From Paracoccaceae bacterium (GTDB lineage: Bacteria; Pseudomonadota; Alphaproteobacteria; Rhodobacterales; Rhodobacteraceae), in NCBI GenBank assembly GCA_007131465.1, contig SLQN01000147.1, positions 1 through 8,332 on the forward strand: 8,332 bases of DNA, written 5' to 3'. Made by a program: the position numbers and the translations under genes. The notes below the pieces were generated by a model, which worked only from the letters and a program-made list of their open reading frames with translations, searched no databases and had not been told where the DNA came from. How positions within the stretch are numbered: position 1 is the first letter of the stretch; each line of letters begins with the position of its first letter. This document shows, piece after piece, positions 7,032 through 8,332 of the stretch.

Positions 7032-8123
7032 TCAGAATCCGCCCATTTCGGCCACATAGAAGGCGATGGCCAGAAAGACCAGCCCGGCCAGAACCGCGCC
7101 AGCGATCTTCCAGGGCGACCAGGGCCGTTCGCCCTGCACCCGTCCGGTCTGGCCATTGACGATGAAGCGGTAGGATTTGCCCCGGTAGCGATACGCCGCC
7201 ATCCAGATCGGCAACAAGAGATGCTTGAAGCGTTCATCGCTGTAATCGGTATTGACCGAACTGATTCGCTGTTCATCGCCGCCGATATCGCGCCGGATAT
7301 CGGCATTGATCTGCTCGGCCATGCGTTCCTTCGCGATCTCGAACCCCTCGGGCAGGGCGACTGTATAGCCTTCGGCGCGAAAGCCGGACAGGTATTCGGA
7401 ACTGTAGGGTTGCAGGTCGGCCATGGTCCAGGGCTCCAGCCTGCGGATATTGGCGCGGGGCAGGGATTGCGCGGCCATGACCAGAAGATCCAGAAACTGC
7501 CGCTGCACCCGCCCCGAGGCTGACGACCAGCGCGTGCGCCGCTCGCGCCGGGCGTTCTTGCCCGACCCGACCGTGACATAGTAATGCGTGCCCCGTTGCC
7601 CGGTATAGCGCGACTTTGTTGCGACATCGAAGGCCCAGTAGGGGACGTAAAGCCCGCTTAGTTTCCCGGTGCTGCGGGCATATTTCGACAGTTTCGAGGG
7701 CGCGAACCACAAGCCCTTCAGCCACTGGCCCATCTTCTCATGCGCCTCGCGCTCCGACAGTCTGAAGGCAAGGATCGCTTGCGGCTTGATATGCCTATGC
7801 GTGCCGGTATCGGTGACCACCGGGCTGGCACAGAAGGGGCATTCGGAGGAATGCACGTTCTCCTCGAACTGGACCTCGGCGCCGCAAGTGTCGCAATGCA
7901 CGACCCGCGTTTCCTCGAAACTGTCGGGCGGCAGGGCCTGAGCGACGGCCTCGTGGTAGTCGAGCGATTGCAGTTTGGTGACGCGGGTGGCGTCATCCAT
8001 CTGCGGGATCGGCTGTTCATGGCCGCAATATTCGCAAGACAGCCGCGCCTGACCGGGCGCAAAGCGCAAGGATGCGCCACATTGCGCGCAAGGGAACCGG
8101 TGTTCAGCCTGATGCAGTGTCAT
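7032..8123 (-). CDS. Double zinc-ribbon membrane-anchored protein (TFIIB-type zinc-finger family)
   Basis: The protein is 363 aa. Two zinc ribbons occupy its N-terminal third: C12-x2-C15 with C30-x2-C33, and C77-x2-C80 with C95-x2-C98. The middle has the family blocks GLYVPYWAFD (157-166) and LLLPIWMAAYRYRGKSYRF (302-320), then VNGQTGRVQGERPW. It ends in one predicted transmembrane helix at about 338-358 and a short tail, so the ribbons probably face the cytoplasm. Proteins of this type are often labelled TFIIB-type zinc finger, or wrongly as primosomal protein N'. There are no helicase motifs here. Members commonly accompany an SPFH-domain gene, which fits the partial gene upstream. The biochemical role is unknown. 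The ATG has a weak GGGA six bases upstream, and the frame has no conventional alternative start before a stop. Confidence 0.75.
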   Translation of the reverse strand: MTLHQAEHRFPCAQCGASLRFAPGQARLSCEYCGHEQPIPQMDDATRVTKLQSLDYHEAVAQALPPDSFEETRVVHCDTCGAEVQFEENVHSSECPFCASPVVTDTGTHRHIKPQAILAFRLSEREAHEKMGQWLKGLWFAPSKLSKYARSTGKLSGLYVPYWAFDVATKSRYTGQRGTHYYVTVGSGKNARRERRTRWSSASGRVQRQFLDLLVMAAQSLPRANIRRLEPWTMADLQPYSSEYLSGFRAEGYTVALPEGFEIAKERMAEQINADIRRDIGGDEQRISSVNTDYSDERFKHLLLPIWMAAYRYRGKSYRFIVNGQTGRVQGERPWSPWKIAGAVLAGLVFLAIAFYVAEMGGF

Positions 8124-8173
8124 GCTCTGTCCCGCAATCTCTGGGGGCGATGCCGCAGCCCCGGATGCGTCAT
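8120..8173 (-). CDS. Possible 17-codon leader ORF overlapping the zinc-ribbon start
   Basis: An ATG at 8171-8173 opens a short arginine-rich frame (MTHPGLRHRPQRLRDRA). Its TGA overlaps the zinc-ribbon ATG in the ATGA arrangement used for translational coupling. There is no clear ribosome site before it, so this may be chance. It lies eight bases downstream of the interlocking inverted repeats. Confidence 0.15.
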   Translation of the reverse strand: MTHPGLRHRPQRLRDRA

Positions 8174-8181
8174 GTCTAATC

Positions 8182-8224
8182 GGGTTTTACAGGGCCGAAA
8201 ATATGCAAAACCCACCTTCGGCCC
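8182..8224 (-). repeat. Interlocking inverted repeats, pseudoknot-like, in the 5' leader of the zinc-ribbon gene
   Basis: Two perfect inverted repeats interlock. In the minus-strand transcript the order is A (GGGCCGAA, 8217-8224), B (GGGTTTT, 8207-8213), A' (TTCGGCCC, 8192-8199), B' (AAAACCC, 8182-8188), with spacers of 3, 7 and 3 bases. The A stem has 8 bp and the B stem 7. This order permits an H-type RNA pseudoknot or two competing stems; on DNA either pair could be a protein site. It lies in the 116-bp gap between the SPFH-type gene and the zinc-ribbon gene. No T-run follows either stem, so a plain terminator is unlikely. Confidence 0.5.
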
Positions 8225-8239
8225 GTCCTTTGGGGGCGG

Positions 8240-8332
8240 TCAGCCGATCGGCGGTGGCGGCGGGGGGGGCTGAGAGGCAAAGAGCGCAGCCAGTGCAGGC
8301 ACGTCGCCTGCCTTCAGCCAACCGCTTTGCCC
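8240..8332 (-). CDS. C-terminal end of a probable SPFH/GYF_2-domain protein (partial)
   Basis: The frame enters from the right edge of the window and codes for 30 residues before TGA at 8240-8242. The piece GWLKAGDVPALAALF matches how GYF_2-type (DUF4339) domains end. A tail of seven prolines follows, then Ile-Gly-stop. In many proteobacteria an SPFH/Band-7 protein with such a C-terminal GYF_2 domain and proline-rich tail precedes a double zinc-ribbon membrane protein like the one downstream. The SPFH part itself is outside the window, so the name rests on this tail and on gene order. The start and full length are not visible. Co-transcription with the zinc-ribbon gene across the 116-bp gap is plausible. 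Confidence 0.55.
   Translation of the reverse strand, partial: GQSGWLKAGDVPALAALFASQPPPPPPPIG

Noticed and set aside
7032..8123. Primosomal protein N' (PriA helicase) label for the zinc-ribbon protein
   Set aside because: There is no Walker A/B or helicase motif, and the protein is half the size and membrane-anchored. Only the zinc-binding cysteines invite that label.

Overview
The window is a GC-rich, densely packed chromosomal stretch with core housekeeping genes. It most likely comes from an alphaproteobacterium of the Rhodobacterales (Rhodobacter/Paracoccus-like). The reasons are the gene families and their style, and a perfect direct-repeat SOS box (GTTC-N7-GTTC), the LexA operator type of alphaproteobacteria rather than the CTGT-N8-ACAG palindrome of gammaproteobacteria. 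No insertion sequence, prophage, CRISPR array, rRNA or tRNA is visible, and no coding gap exceeds about 140 bases. The taxon is an inference; no marker here fixes the genus.

Left block (1-3411, all minus strand): an ImuA-like RecA-fold protein, then a geranylgeranyl-reductase-family flavoprotein, then rimO (ribosomal protein S12 methylthiotransferase), which ends in a 9-bp hairpin. The ImuA-like gene has a textbook SOS control region. A near-consensus -10 box (TATCAT) abuts the LexA box, so the transcription start would fall inside the operator. This places translation start at an internal ATG (3387-3389) rather than at the ATG furthest upstream. No imuB or dnaE2 lies beside it within the window, although those are its usual partners.

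Middle block (3473-5654, plus strand): a small lipoprotein of the I78 peptidase-inhibitor family, a Tas-type aldo/keto reductase and a HAD-superfamily phosphatase. The last two are probably co-transcribed. The HAD gene converges on dtd with only 5 bp between the stop codons.

Right block (5660-8332, minus strand), read in the direction of transcription: the last 30 codons of a protein whose C-terminus resembles SPFH/GYF_2-domain proteins and ends in seven prolines; a 116-bp spacer holding two interlocking perfect inverted repeats (a pseudoknot-like A-B-A'-B' order) and a possible 17-codon leader ORF; a double zinc-ribbon protein with one C-terminal membrane helix; a PfkB-family sugar kinase (fructokinase-like); and dtd (D-aminoacyl-tRNA deacylase). 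The kinase and dtd overlap by one base (TGATG), so translational coupling is likely.

The features most worth a second look are the LexA-controlled solitary ImuA-like gene, the interlocking repeats ahead of the zinc-ribbon gene, and the SPFH/zinc-ribbon membrane pair, whose function is not established.
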